In this document: positions 1 through 5,764 of the stretch, in pieces
Layout: every line of letters starts with the position of its first letter
How positions within the stretch are numbered: position 1 is the stretch's first letter
NCBI GenBank assembly: GCA_012270635.1
Contig: JAAXHX010000327.1
Location: 1-6,079 of the forward strand
DNA: 6,079 nucleotides
Source of the DNA: Dehalococcoidia bacterium
GTDB lineage: Bacteria > Chloroflexota > Dehalococcoidia > Plut-88900
Direction of reading: 5' to 3'
Position numbers and translations under genes: made by a program
Notes under the pieces: model-generated
Databases searched by the model: none
What the model was told of the DNA's origin: nothing
What the model saw: the letters and a program-made list of their open reading frames with translations, nothing else

Positions 1-1001
1 GGCATCACCTCTTTCGCAAAGAGCTCCATCGAGGCCATGGCCTTATCGTTATCCAACGCCCCGATGTCGAACTGGCACAGCAGGTAGGTCACGTTGGCCT
101 CGTCCCTGAATGCCCGTATCTTCCTCAGGCACTCTTCCGGTGTCCCCAGCATCAAAGTCGTCTCCAGGAGTTCCTCGGCGGAGGGTTCGTCGGGGAGCGG
201 GTCGGGGTACGCCCGACCGCCTACCACCCGTTCCTTGCCTGCTCGGAGCCGGCCCGCGGTCCTCCGCACGTACATCCCGTTTTCGAACTGCTCTGCAACC
301 TCCTCCGGGTCGTGGGATACGTAGGTGTGTCTGAGAATCGTGAACTCCCTCGGCCCCCAGCCGCCAGCGTCCAGGGCGTCCCGAAATACCCGACTATTGG
401 ACTTCAGGCTGTCCATCGCCCCCGAGCAGATCGTGTGATAGCCTCTTTCGCCGCTCAACGTCATACTGGTCGGGCTGCTTCCGGCGTGCCAGAAGGGCGG
501 GTGGGGCTGCTGCAGGGGTCGGGGGAAGGTCCACGTCGTCGGGAACCGGTAGTGCTTGCCTTCATGGGCCACCCCGTCCTCCGACAGACACCGGGTCACG
601 ATTTCCATGTACTCGTCGAACCGTTCGAAGTTCTCCTCTATGGGCACGCCGAACCTGTTGAACTCGTAGGGCTGGTAACCCCTCCCCACTCCGAGGTCGA
701 GACGGCCGTCGGTGAGCTGGTCGGCCATGCCTATCTCCTCCGCCAGCCTGAGCGGGTGGTAGAAGGGAACCACCATCACCCCTATCCCGATGCGGGCGCG
801 TTTGGTCCGTTCCGCCAGTTTGACGGCCATCAGCAGGGGGTTGGGACAGTAGCCGTAGCTGGAAAAGTGGTGCTCGGCCAGCCACACCGAGTCGAAGCCC
901 AGCTGGTCTGCGAATGCGGCCATGTCGACGGTGCGGGCGTACACCTCTTCTGCCGGTCTCATCTCCGGAGACTGGTTCAGGAAGAAAGCCCCGAATTTCA
1001 T
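1..1001 (-). CDS. LLM-class flavin-dependent oxidoreductase (luciferase-like monooxygenase), 3' end outside window
   Basis: Reading the minus strand from the ATG at 1001-999 gives 333 codons without a stop, continuing past the left edge. The protein starts MKFGAFFLNQSPE and has AEHHF at residues 42-46, followed by YGYCPNP, and DGRLDLGVGRGYQ at about 98-110. These are typical of TIM-barrel bacterial-luciferase-like oxidoreductases, which use reduced FMN (often from a partner reductase) to oxygenate or oxidise organic substrates in the cytoplasm. The last visible residues, FAKEVMP, resemble the usual C-terminus of this family, so probably only a short tail is missing. The start is supported by AAGGAG seven bases upstream. 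The gene is divergent from the FAD-oxidoreductase operon and has its own TATAAT promoter. The substrate cannot be inferred. The family call is firm; any specific role is unknown. Confidence 0.93.
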   Translation of the reverse strand, partial: MKFGAFFLNQSPEMRPAEEVYARTVDMAAFADQLGFDSVWLAEHHFSSYGYCPNPLLMAVKLAERTKRARIGIGVMVVPFYHPLRLAEEIGMADQLTDGRLDLGVGRGYQPYEFNRFGVPIEENFERFDEYMEIVTRCLSEDGVAHEGKHYRFPTTWTFPRPLQQPHPPFWHAGSSPTSMTLSGERGYHTICSGAMDSLKSNSRVFRDALDAGGWGPREFTILRHTYVSHDPEEVAEQFENGMYVRRTAGRLRAGKERVVGGRAYPDPLPDEPSAEELLETTLMLGTPEECLRKIRAFRDEANVTYLLCQFDIGALDNDKAMASMELFAKEVM

Positions 1002-1007
1002 GCGTGT

Positions 1008-1013
1008 TCTCCT
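1008..1013 (-). promoter_or_regulatory. Ribosome binding site of the LLM gene
   Basis: On the minus strand AAGGAG lies seven bases before the ATG at 1001-999. It is a strong Shine-Dalgarno match and fixes the start of the LLM gene. Confidence 0.8.
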
Positions 1014-1041
1014 TGCGGGTTGTCTTCGCGGGAACGCCGAC

Positions 1042-1071
1042 ATTATAGTCATCCCCGTCTCGCCCTGTCGA
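1042..1071 (-). promoter_or_regulatory. Sigma-70-type promoter for the LLM gene
   Basis: On the minus strand a perfect -10 hexamer TATAAT (1047-1042) is preceded after 18 bases by TCGACA (1071-1066), five of six matches to the -35 consensus. The predicted start of transcription is near 1035, giving a 5' leader of roughly 34 bases that contains the AAGGAG ribosome binding site. AT-rich hexamers are scarce in this GC-rich window, so chance is unlikely. A 5-bp inverted pair, CGACA at 1038-1042 and TGTCG at 1066-1070, brackets the element, but it is too short to call an operator. Confidence 0.7.
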
Positions 1072-1099
1072 TTGGCCGCATCCCACCTTCTCCCACCCC

Positions 1100-1128
1100 T
1101 TGTCCCGTCCGCTCTTCCCCGTTAGCCT
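1100..1128 (+). promoter_or_regulatory. Possible upstream plus-strand promoter
   Basis: TTGTCC (1100-1105) and TAGCCT (1123-1128) are separated by 17 bases. The -10 matches the consensus at only three positions, but it shares the gTTAGnnT form seen in the two better promoters of this window. It would give a longer leader to the FAD-oxidoreductase operon. An ATG immediately followed by TGA (1135-1140) sits where transcription would begin. This is weaker than the promoter at 1200-1228. Confidence 0.3.
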
Positions 1129-1199
1129 TACACCATGTGAACCGAGACCGACCGCCTATCGCCGGAACACGGGCCCCGGGCCTGACGAGACAAATCGTG

Positions 1200-1228
1200 T
1201 TGACCCCTATTCCGGCAGGCGTTAGGAT
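1200..1228 (+). promoter_or_regulatory. Sigma-70-type promoter of the FAD-oxidoreductase/birA/SDR operon
   Basis: TTGACC (1200-1205, five of six matches) is followed after exactly 17 bases by TAGGAT (1223-1228, four of six matches). Transcription is expected to start near 1235, leaving about 24 bases before the TTG start codon with an AGGAG site in between. A 6-bp inverted pair, AACACG at 1166-1171 and CGTGTT at 1196-1201, runs into the -35 element and could be a regulator site, but it is short. Confidence 0.65.
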
Positions 1229-1246
1229 TCCACCGCCGCCACCCCC

Positions 1247-1251
1247 AGGAG
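1247..1251 (+). promoter_or_regulatory. Ribosome binding site fixing the TTG start at 1259
   Basis: AGGAG lies seven bases upstream of the TTG at 1259-1261. No ATG or GTG lies nearby in that frame before the conserved FAD-binding strand, so this site decides the unusual start. Confidence 0.75.
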
Positions 1252-1258
1252 CAACCCC

Positions 1259-2788
1259 TTGCCAACCACCGACTATGACGTAATCATCATCGGCGCGGGC
1301 CACAACGGCCTCACCGCCGCCGCCTATCTCGCCAGGGCGGGTCTCCGGGTGCTCTCCCTGGAACGCCGCAGCGTCCTAGGCGGCGCCACCCTCACCGACG
1401 AGATATTCCCCGGCTTCCACTTCCCTCGCTACTCCTACGCCGCCCTCCTCCTCGAAGGAAAGGTGGTCCGGGACTTGGACCTGGAGCGCCACGGCCTCCG
1501 AGTCCTCACCGTCGACCCCGAGCGCATCCACCCATTCCCCGACGGGCGAGCCGTCCGGGTCTGGGACGACGACGCCTGGGTCGCCGAGGAGGTCGCCCGC
1601 ATCTCTCCACCCGACGGCGACGCCTACCTGCGGTGGTCGACCTTCTGGGAGAGGGCCGCCCGCGTCATTCATCCCTACATCCTCACCGATCCCCCCACCC
1701 TCGCCGAGCTCATGGCATCCGTGCAGGGCACGGACGACGAGCCGGTCCTCGAAAGCATCCTCTTCGGCTCCGCCTACGACATGCTAGACCGCTTTTTCGC
1801 GTCCGAGCAGGTCAAGGCCCTCTTCGCCTGGTCCTTCAACGACGCCCCCCTCTTCTTTGCCCGCCTGGAGACCTCCCGCTTCGGCGATCCTCGCTACCAG
1901 GGCATCCTGCGGGGCGGCATGGGCAGCCTACCCCGGGCCATCGAGGCTGCCGCCCGCTCCCACGGCGCCCAGTTCGAGACTTCCGCCGAAGTCCGCCGGG
2001 TGCTCGTAGAGAACGGCGCGGCCATCGGGGTAGAGCTTGCCGACGGGCGCCAGGTGCGCGCCGGGACCGTCGTCTCCAACCTCGACCCCAAGCGCTCCCT
2101 GCTGGACATAGTCGACGAGGGACACCTCCCCCCCGACTTCCGTGCCCGGGTCCGGTCCCTCAAGAACATGCGCGCCTCCATCAAGCTCCACGCCTCCCTC
2201 TCCGAGCCCCCCGACCTCAGCCACTATTTTGGCGGCGAATGGGACCTCGCATACCTCGGTCGGGTCAGGATGTGCCCCAGTCTCGACTACGTCCGCGCCG
2301 GGCGCGCCGACGCCGATGCCGGTCGCCTGCCCCACCACCCCTCCATGATCATGCAGATACCCTCCGTATACGACCCCTCCATGGCCCCCGAGGGCAAGCA
2401 TTGCATGTCCGTCTGGGTCGAGACCGCCGCCTTCGAACTGGCCGACGGCTCCTGGGACGACGCCCGGGAGCAGGTTGCCGACCTCATCGTCGATAACCTC
2501 TCTATCTACGCCCCCAACATCAAGGACGCCATCATCGAAAGGCAGGTCGTCACCCCTCTCGACCTGGTCCGGGAGGTCGGCCTCACCAACGCCGACATCC
2601 TCCACCTGGACATGACTCCCCAGCAGTTCTTCGCCTCCCGGCCCCTCCGCGGCTGGAACAGCTACCGCACCCCCATCGAAAACTACTACCTGTGCGGCGC
2701 GGGAACCCACCCCGGCGGCTACGTCTCCGGGGCCCCGGGCCACAATGCCGCCCACGCCATCCTCCGGGACATGGAGCTCGCTTCTTGA
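1259..2788 (+). CDS. Phytoene-dehydrogenase-like FAD-dependent oxidoreductase (COG1233/PYROXD2 type)
   Basis: A 509-residue flavoprotein of the amine-oxidase/phytoene-desaturase superfamily. The N-terminus is a Rossmann FAD-binding strand-turn-helix: DYDVIIIGAGHNG with GAGHNG at 12-17, the ribose-binding acid E35 in LSLERR, and GGA at 41-43. The C-terminus has the second FAD motif CGAGTHPGG at about 479-487, followed by SGAPGHNAA. Length and both motifs fit the PYROXD2-like branch of COG1233, not a carotenoid-specific CrtI. No crtB, crtE or other carotenoid gene is nearby, so phytoene is an unlikely substrate. It probably oxidises or desaturates an organic molecule using bound FAD; the substrate is unknown. 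Translation starts at TTG, supported by AGGAG seven bases upstream. It is the first gene of the operon, and its stop overlaps the start of the biotin ligase. Family certain; specific role unknown. Confidence 0.93.
   Translation: MPTTDYDVIIIGAGHNGLTAAAYLARAGLRVLSLERRSVLGGATLTDEIFPGFHFPRYSYAALLLEGKVVRDLDLERHGLRVLTVDPERIHPFPDGRAVRVWDDDAWVAEEVARISPPDGDAYLRWSTFWERAARVIHPYILTDPPTLAELMASVQGTDDEPVLESILFGSAYDMLDRFFASEQVKALFAWSFNDAPLFFARLETSRFGDPRYQGILRGGMGSLPRAIEAAARSHGAQFETSAEVRRVLVENGAAIGVELADGRQVRAGTVVSNLDPKRSLLDIVDEGHLPPDFRARVRSLKNMRASIKLHASLSEPPDLSHYFGGEWDLAYLGRVRMCPSLDYVRAGRADADAGRLPHHPSMIMQIPSVYDPSMAPEGKHCMSVWVETAAFELADGSWDDAREQVADLIVDNLSIYAPNIKDAIIERQVVTPLDLVREVGLTNADILHLDMTPQQFFASRPLRGWNSYRTPIENYYLCGAGTHPGGYVSGAPGHNAAHAILRDMELAS
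2773..2788 (+). promoter_or_regulatory. Ribosome binding site and TTGA stop/start overlap
   Basis: GGAG (2773-2776) lies eight bases before a TTG (2785-2787). The TGA of the upstream gene (2786-2788) overlaps that TTG, forming TTGA. This arrangement suggests translational coupling and selects the TTG over the in-frame ATG at 2692, which would overlap the upstream gene by nearly 100 bases. Confidence 0.7.
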
Positions 2789-3591
2789 CCGCTCCCGACC
2801 CCGAACCCTTCACCAAAGAGTCCATCCGGCGCAATCTCTCCACCGCCTTCATGGGACGCGACCTCTTCTTCTACGACACCCTCCCCACGACCATGGACGT
2901 CGCCGACATGAAAGCCGTCGCCGGGGCTTCCGAAGGCGTCGTGGTTATTGCCGACGACCAGACCGCGGGACGCGGCCGCTTCGACAGGGAGTGGGTGGCA
3001 GAGAGGAACGCCACCATCGCCGTGTCCGTCGTCCTTCGTCCCCCGCCCCCCGTCTCCTCCCGGCTTCACATAGTCTGTTCCCTGGCCGTCGCCCGCGCCA
3101 TCGAAAGCGCGACCGGACTCGGACCCGCCATTAAGTGGCCCAACGACGTCCTCCTCGGCGGCAAGAAGACCTCCGGCATTCTCCTGACTTCCAACCGGGA
3201 CAGGGACGGTAGGCCATACGTGAATGCGGGCATCGGCATAAACGTCAACCAGACTCCCGACTCCCTTGCCACGATCACGCCGCCTGCCACCAGTCTCCGG
3301 GTCGGGTCCAGTCAACCCGTCTCCCGGACCAAGGTCTTTTGCGCCCTCCTTCATCATCTGGAAAAGCTCTATCTCGAAGCCCTCTCGGGCGCCGACCTGC
3401 TGGACGTGTGGCGCTCCTATCTCGTAACCCTTGGTCAACAGGTTCGTGTACAATGGCGTAGGGAGGACATGCTCGGGTTCGTGGAGGAGGGTCGCGCCGA
3501 GGATGTCGACGAGTTCGGACGCCTCCTCTTGCGCACCGACGCCGGAGACATCAAGACCCTAGTGTCCGGTGAAGTGACGTTACATAACTAG
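2785..3591 (+). CDS. birA: Biotin--[acetyl-CoA-carboxylase] ligase, group I (no DNA-binding domain)
   Basis: A 268-residue protein that joins biotin to ATP and transfers it to a lysine of a carboxyl-carrier domain in biotin-dependent enzymes. Visible landmarks in order: FFYDTLPTTMD (28-38), the biotinyl-AMP loop GRGRFDREW (62-70), KWPNDVLL with the catalytic lysine K117 (117-124), KKTSGILL (127-134) and GIGINVN (149-155). A C-terminal SH3-like region follows from about LGQQVRVQW. There is no N-terminal helix-turn-helix, so it is a ligase only and not a biotin-operon repressor. In the loop the common GRGRxGRxW reads GRGRFDREW, with Asp where Gly is usual. The TTG start is chosen from the GGAG site and the overlap with the upstream stop. 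No biotin-dependent carboxylase is in view. Alternative symbols such as bpl would fit equally. Confidence 0.92.
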   Translation: MTAPDPEPFTKESIRRNLSTAFMGRDLFFYDTLPTTMDVADMKAVAGASEGVVVIADDQTAGRGRFDREWVAERNATIAVSVVLRPPPPVSSRLHIVCSLAVARAIESATGLGPAIKWPNDVLLGGKKTSGILLTSNRDRDGRPYVNAGIGINVNQTPDSLATITPPATSLRVGSSQPVSRTKVFCALLHHLEKLYLEALSGADLLDVWRSYLVTLGQQVRVQWRREDMLGFVEEGRAEDVDEFGRLLLRTDAGDIKTLVSGEVTLHN

Positions 3592-3601
3592 GGTGCAGGA
3601 A

Positions 3602-4414
3602 ATGACCGACGCATACGATTTTTCCGGGCGCGTGGCCCTGGTCACCGGTGGGGGGTCGGGGCTGGGGAGGGAGGTGGCCGTTGCCCTTGCGGGGCTCGGC
3701 GCAGCGGTCGTGGCCGCGGGGCGCCGGCCGGGGCCCATCCAGGAGACCGTCGACCGGGTCCTCGCCGCCGGCGGCAAGGCCATAGCCATCCCGACCGACG
3801 TCACCGATTCCCGGCAAGTCGATTCCCTCGTCGAGCGCACCGTCTCCGAGTTCGGTCGCATCGACATCCTTGTCAACAACGCCGGCATCTCCGGCGCCGA
3901 CGACCCCGCTAAGGCCGTCTGGGAGATCACCGACGAGGTGTGGCACAGGGGCATCGACGGTGAGCTCACCGGCTCCTTCTTCTGCGCCCGGGCCGCGGGC
4001 AAGCACATGGTCGGCCAGCGCTACGGCAAGATCGTCAACGTCTCGTCGGGGTTCGGCTATGGCACGCAGCGGGGCCAGGTGATGTACGGCGTCGCCAAGG
4101 CGGGAGTCATCCAGCTCACCCGGGTCCTCGCCATGCAGTGGGCCCGGGACAACGTCAACGTCAACTGCATCGTGCCGGGCCTCTTCCACACCCTGCCCGA
4201 GGACATGGACAAGCCCATCGAAGAGCGGGGGCACCGGTTCATCCCCGTGGGCTACGTCGCCACCGCCAGGGACCTCGTGAACCTGGTCCTTCTGCTCTGC
4301 TCTAACGCCTCGTCCTACGTGACCGGCGAGAACGTCATGGTGGATGGCGGCGCGCTCATCGGCGCGTACGCTCCCTGGGGCTACCAGCCCCTCACCCCGA
4401 CCCCGGAGGCCTGA
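3602..4414 (+). CDS. Short-chain dehydrogenase/reductase (SDR) with intact Ser-Tyr-Lys
   Basis: A 270-residue classical SDR, an NAD(P)-dependent oxidoreductase with a Rossmann fold. It has the cofactor motif TGGGSGLG (15-22), D66 in the TDVTD strand, NNAG (92-95), catalytic S149 in NVSSG, and Y162/K166 in YGVAK. R41-R42 after the second strand suggest a preference for NADP(H). The Asn that usually completes the catalytic tetrad is Glu here (E121, in GELTGSFF). The C-terminal VMVDGG strand used for tetramer packing is followed by a Pro-rich tail. A GTG at 3593 is in frame, but the ATG at 3602 is preferred because AGGGTG begins twelve bases upstream while nothing suitable precedes the GTG. The gene lies ten bases after birA and one base before its paralogue. 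The substrate is unknown; 3-oxoacyl reductase-like annotation would be only generic. Confidence 0.9.
   Translation: MTDAYDFSGRVALVTGGGSGLGREVAVALAGLGAAVVAAGRRPGPIQETVDRVLAAGGKAIAIPTDVTDSRQVDSLVERTVSEFGRIDILVNNAGISGADDPAKAVWEITDEVWHRGIDGELTGSFFCARAAGKHMVGQRYGKIVNVSSGFGYGTQRGQVMYGVAKAGVIQLTRVLAMQWARDNVNVNCIVPGLFHTLPEDMDKPIEERGHRFIPVGYVATARDLVNLVLLLCSNASSYVTGENVMVDGGALIGAYAPWGYQPLTPTPEA
4405..4409 (+). promoter_or_regulatory. Ribosome binding site fixing the ATG at 4416
   Basis: GGAGG lies six bases before the ATG at 4416-4418, inside the last codons of the upstream SDR. It selects this ATG over the in-frame ATG at 4344, which would overlap the upstream gene by about 70 bases. Confidence 0.8.
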
Positions 4415-4415
4415 T

Positions 4416-5129
4416 ATGTCCCCCGCCCCCTTCAACCTACAAGACAAAAGCGCCGTCCTCGCCACCCGGTGCGGCGTCAACTCCCCGGCCCTCGCCAACG
4501 CGCTTATCGACGCCGGCGCTACTCTCGCCGTCGTCCACCCTGAAACGGCCACCCCACCCCCCGCCCCCCACGCCGTCTCGTGGCCCGGCGCCGCCGAGGG
4601 GCTGGACTCGGCGGTCACGGCAGCGATTTCGGACCTTGGCGGCATCGACATCCTCGTCAACGACCTGTCCGCCGAGTACGCCGGGCCCTTCGCCGAGATG
4701 ACCGCGGAAGACTGGCGCAAGATCTTGCAGCTGAACCTGTTCTCGGTCTTCCTGTCCTGCAGGGCCGCCGCTCCGCACATGCTGCAGCGTCGGCGGGGCC
4801 GCATCGTCAACGTCGCCTCGGGCCTCGGGGCCCGGGTGGTGGTCAACCAGGCCGCTTTCTCCACGGCCCAGGCGGGAGTCATTCATCTCACCCGCGCCCT
4901 GGGCCTCGAGTGGGCCCGGGACAATGTGCGGGTCAATGCCATCGTCGGGGGCTGGATCGTCGATTCCGACGACGCCCTCCCCGACAACGTTCGCCGCTAC
5001 GTTCCCATGCAGCGCTGGGGCAGGCCCGAGGACCTGGGTGGCGTCCTCGTCTACCTCGCCTCCGACTCCTGCTCCTTCACCACCGGCGAACCCGTCTTCG
5101 TGGACGGCGGCGTAATGATCAGGACCTGA
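4416..5129 (+). CDS. SDR-family paralogue lacking cofactor and catalytic motifs (probable pseudoenzyme)
   Basis: A 237-residue SDR-fold protein. The first strand and turn read VLATRCGVNSP (14-24) instead of TGxxxGxG. NNAG is replaced by NDLS (82-85). The YxxxK site reads FSTAQ (F148, Q152). N107 (LQLNLFSVF) and S135 (NVASG) are kept, as is the FVDGG C-terminal strand that packs SDR tetramers. It is closely related to the preceding SDR over the region after the active site: both have AGVI-LTR and WARDNV-VN, and the DNA shares in-register identical blocks at 4098-4110/4870-4882 and 4138-4152/4910-4924, so it looks like a tandem duplicate. The reading frame is intact and has a strong ribosome site, which argues against a decaying pseudogene. 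An inactive, structural or regulatory subunit of a mixed SDR complex is inferred. A different chemistry or cofactor-free binding role cannot be excluded. Confidence 0.88.
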   Translation: MSPAPFNLQDKSAVLATRCGVNSPALANALIDAGATLAVVHPETATPPPAPHAVSWPGAAEGLDSAVTAAISDLGGIDILVNDLSAEYAGPFAEMTAEDWRKILQLNLFSVFLSCRAAAPHMLQRRRGRIVNVASGLGARVVVNQAAFSTAQAGVIHLTRALGLEWARDNVRVNAIVGGWIVDSDDALPDNVRRYVPMQRWGRPEDLGGVLVYLASDSCSFTTGEPVFVDGGVMIRT

Positions 5130-5151
5130 TTTTCCACCAACGTCCTTTTAG

Positions 5152-5197
5152 CTGTCATTCTTATATCTGTCATTCCGAGGCCCCGCGAGGAATCTCA
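5152..5197 (+). repeat. Dispersed inverted-repeat element, copy 1 (GTCATTCC-N12-GGAATC)
   Basis: GTCATTCC is followed after 12 bases by GGAATC, so ATTCC (5172-5176) can pair with GGAAT (5189-5193). CTGTCATTC occurs twice, at 5152-5160 and 5167-5175. Short elements of the type GTCATTCC...GGAATC are widespread intergenic repeats in many bacterial genomes, similar in layout to REP or dRS3-like elements. A second copy with the same arm spacing lies at 5813-5840. No T-run follows, so this is not a typical Rho-independent terminator. Confidence 0.55.
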
Positions 5198-5237
5198 AGC
5201 GCTATTATCTGGACCGGCTGCCGACTAACCTCACTGG

Positions 5238-5268
5238 TTGGTTGCCAGGACTCCCTCACAAGTAGATA
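5238..5268 (+). promoter_or_regulatory. Possible promoter of the Rid-family gene
   Basis: A -10-like TAGATA (5263-5268) is preceded by TTGCCA at 5242-5247 (15-base spacer) or TTGGTT at 5238-5243 (19-base spacer). Neither spacing is ideal, so the call is weak. The 175-base gap after the SDR operon makes a separate promoter plausible. Confidence 0.3.
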
Positions 5269-5290
5269 CCCCGAGCAGAACCGATACATA

Positions 5291-5296
5291 AAGGAG
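5291..5296 (+). promoter_or_regulatory. Ribosome binding site of the Rid-family gene
   Basis: AAGGAG lies eight bases upstream of the ATG at 5305-5307, a strong Shine-Dalgarno match confirming that start. Confidence 0.75.
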
Positions 5297-5304
5297 CATC
5301 AATC

Positions 5305-5721
5305 ATGGCAACCAAGAAACCCCTCCCCCTGTCCGACGCCCCCGACCGCAGCCACGTCTTCAACTGGGGCCTCAAGGTCTCCGGCTTCAGCGAGCTCCTG
5401 CTCCTGACCGGCCAGATCGACTCCGACCCCGAAGGCAACGTCCGACACCCCGGCGACCCCGTCGCCCAGACCCAGGCCATCTTTGACTCCCTGGTCGGGA
5501 TGCTCGAAGCCGAGGGCTGGTCCGTCGACGATGTGATCCGGGTCGAACCCACCATCACCCAGGAAGTGGACCTGGACAAGCACCGGGACGGCATATACGC
5601 CGTCTGGGCGGACTGTTTCAAAGACGTGGAGGTAAAACCCGCGGCGGGTACCCTCCGGATCATCAGCGCCCTCGCCCGACCGGGGTTCTTCGTAGAGTTC
5701 GAGTTCCTCTGCGCCCGCTAG
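5305..5721 (+). CDS. Rid family (YjgF/YER057c/UK114) protein without the RidA catalytic Arg
   Basis: A 138-residue protein of the chorismate-mutase-like Rid fold, which forms trimers with inter-subunit clefts. Recognisable parts are LLLLTGQID (31-39, the family's SGQI strand), the helix AQTQAIFDSLVGMLEAEG (54-71), VDDVIRVEPTIT (74-85) and the last strand VEFEFLCA (130-137). In deaminase-type RidA the segment PARSxV carries the Arg that binds the carboxylate of 2-aminoacrylate-type imines. Here the matching segment is PAAGTL (112-117), so Ala stands at that position, with an Arg only at 118. It therefore probably belongs to a non-deaminase Rid subgroup of unclear function, often found beside catabolic genes. 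It follows the SDR operon in the same direction after 175 bases and likely has its own promoter. Family firm, activity unknown. Confidence 0.88.
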   Translation: MATKKPLPLSDAPDRSHVFNWGLKVSGFSELLLLTGQIDSDPEGNVRHPGDPVAQTQAIFDSLVGMLEAEGWSVDDVIRVEPTITQEVDLDKHRDGIYAVWADCFKDVEVKPAAGTLRIISALARPGFFVEFEFLCAR

Positions 5722-5764
5722 CGGTCCCCAGCCCCCCACCCGACCCAACCTTCTCCTCCCGCCT

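Noticed and set aside
1166..1185. GC-rich palindromic stretch (overlapping GGGCCC and CCCGGG) in the divergent region
   Set aside because: It consists of short self-complementary hexamers of a kind expected by chance in GC-rich DNA, with no spacing that suggests an operator.
312..1283. 323-codon open frame on the plus strand opposite the LLM gene
   Set aside because: The minus strand encodes a convincing LLM protein with its own promoter and ribosome site. The plus-strand frame has no motif and ends in a proline-rich stretch across the promoter region.
1135..1283. AUG-UGA minimal start-stop at 1135 and a 48-codon GTG frame from 1137 as a possible leader peptide
   Set aside because: The promoter that would place them at a transcript start is weak. 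The peptide is poly-proline with no recognisable attenuator structure, and the start-stop is probably chance.
1928..2755. 275-codon minus-strand frame opposite the FAD oxidoreductase
   Set aside because: It is Gly- and Val-rich and lacks motifs. It mirrors the C-rich third positions of the real gene.
3593..3601. GTG at 3593 as the start of the first SDR
   Set aside because: No ribosome site precedes it, while the ATG at 3602 has AGGGTG at suitable distance and gives a typical SDR N-terminus. The difference is only three residues.
3551..4882. 443-codon open frame on the minus strand across both SDR genes
   Set aside because: It lies wholly opposite genes with clear SDR motifs. Its translation is low-complexity, rich in Gly, Ala, Asp and Val, with no recognisable motif, as expected opposite GC-rich coding sequence.
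5166..5197. Inverted repeat after the SDR operon as a Rho-independent terminator
   Set aside because: The stem is only five pairs and no T-run follows. It matches the dispersed element at 5813-5840 better than a terminator.
4580..5407. 275-codon plus-strand frame overlapping the second SDR and running into the Rid gene
   Set aside because: It is Arg/Pro/Gly-rich, typical of an out-of-frame reading of GC-rich coding DNA, and overlaps two supported genes.
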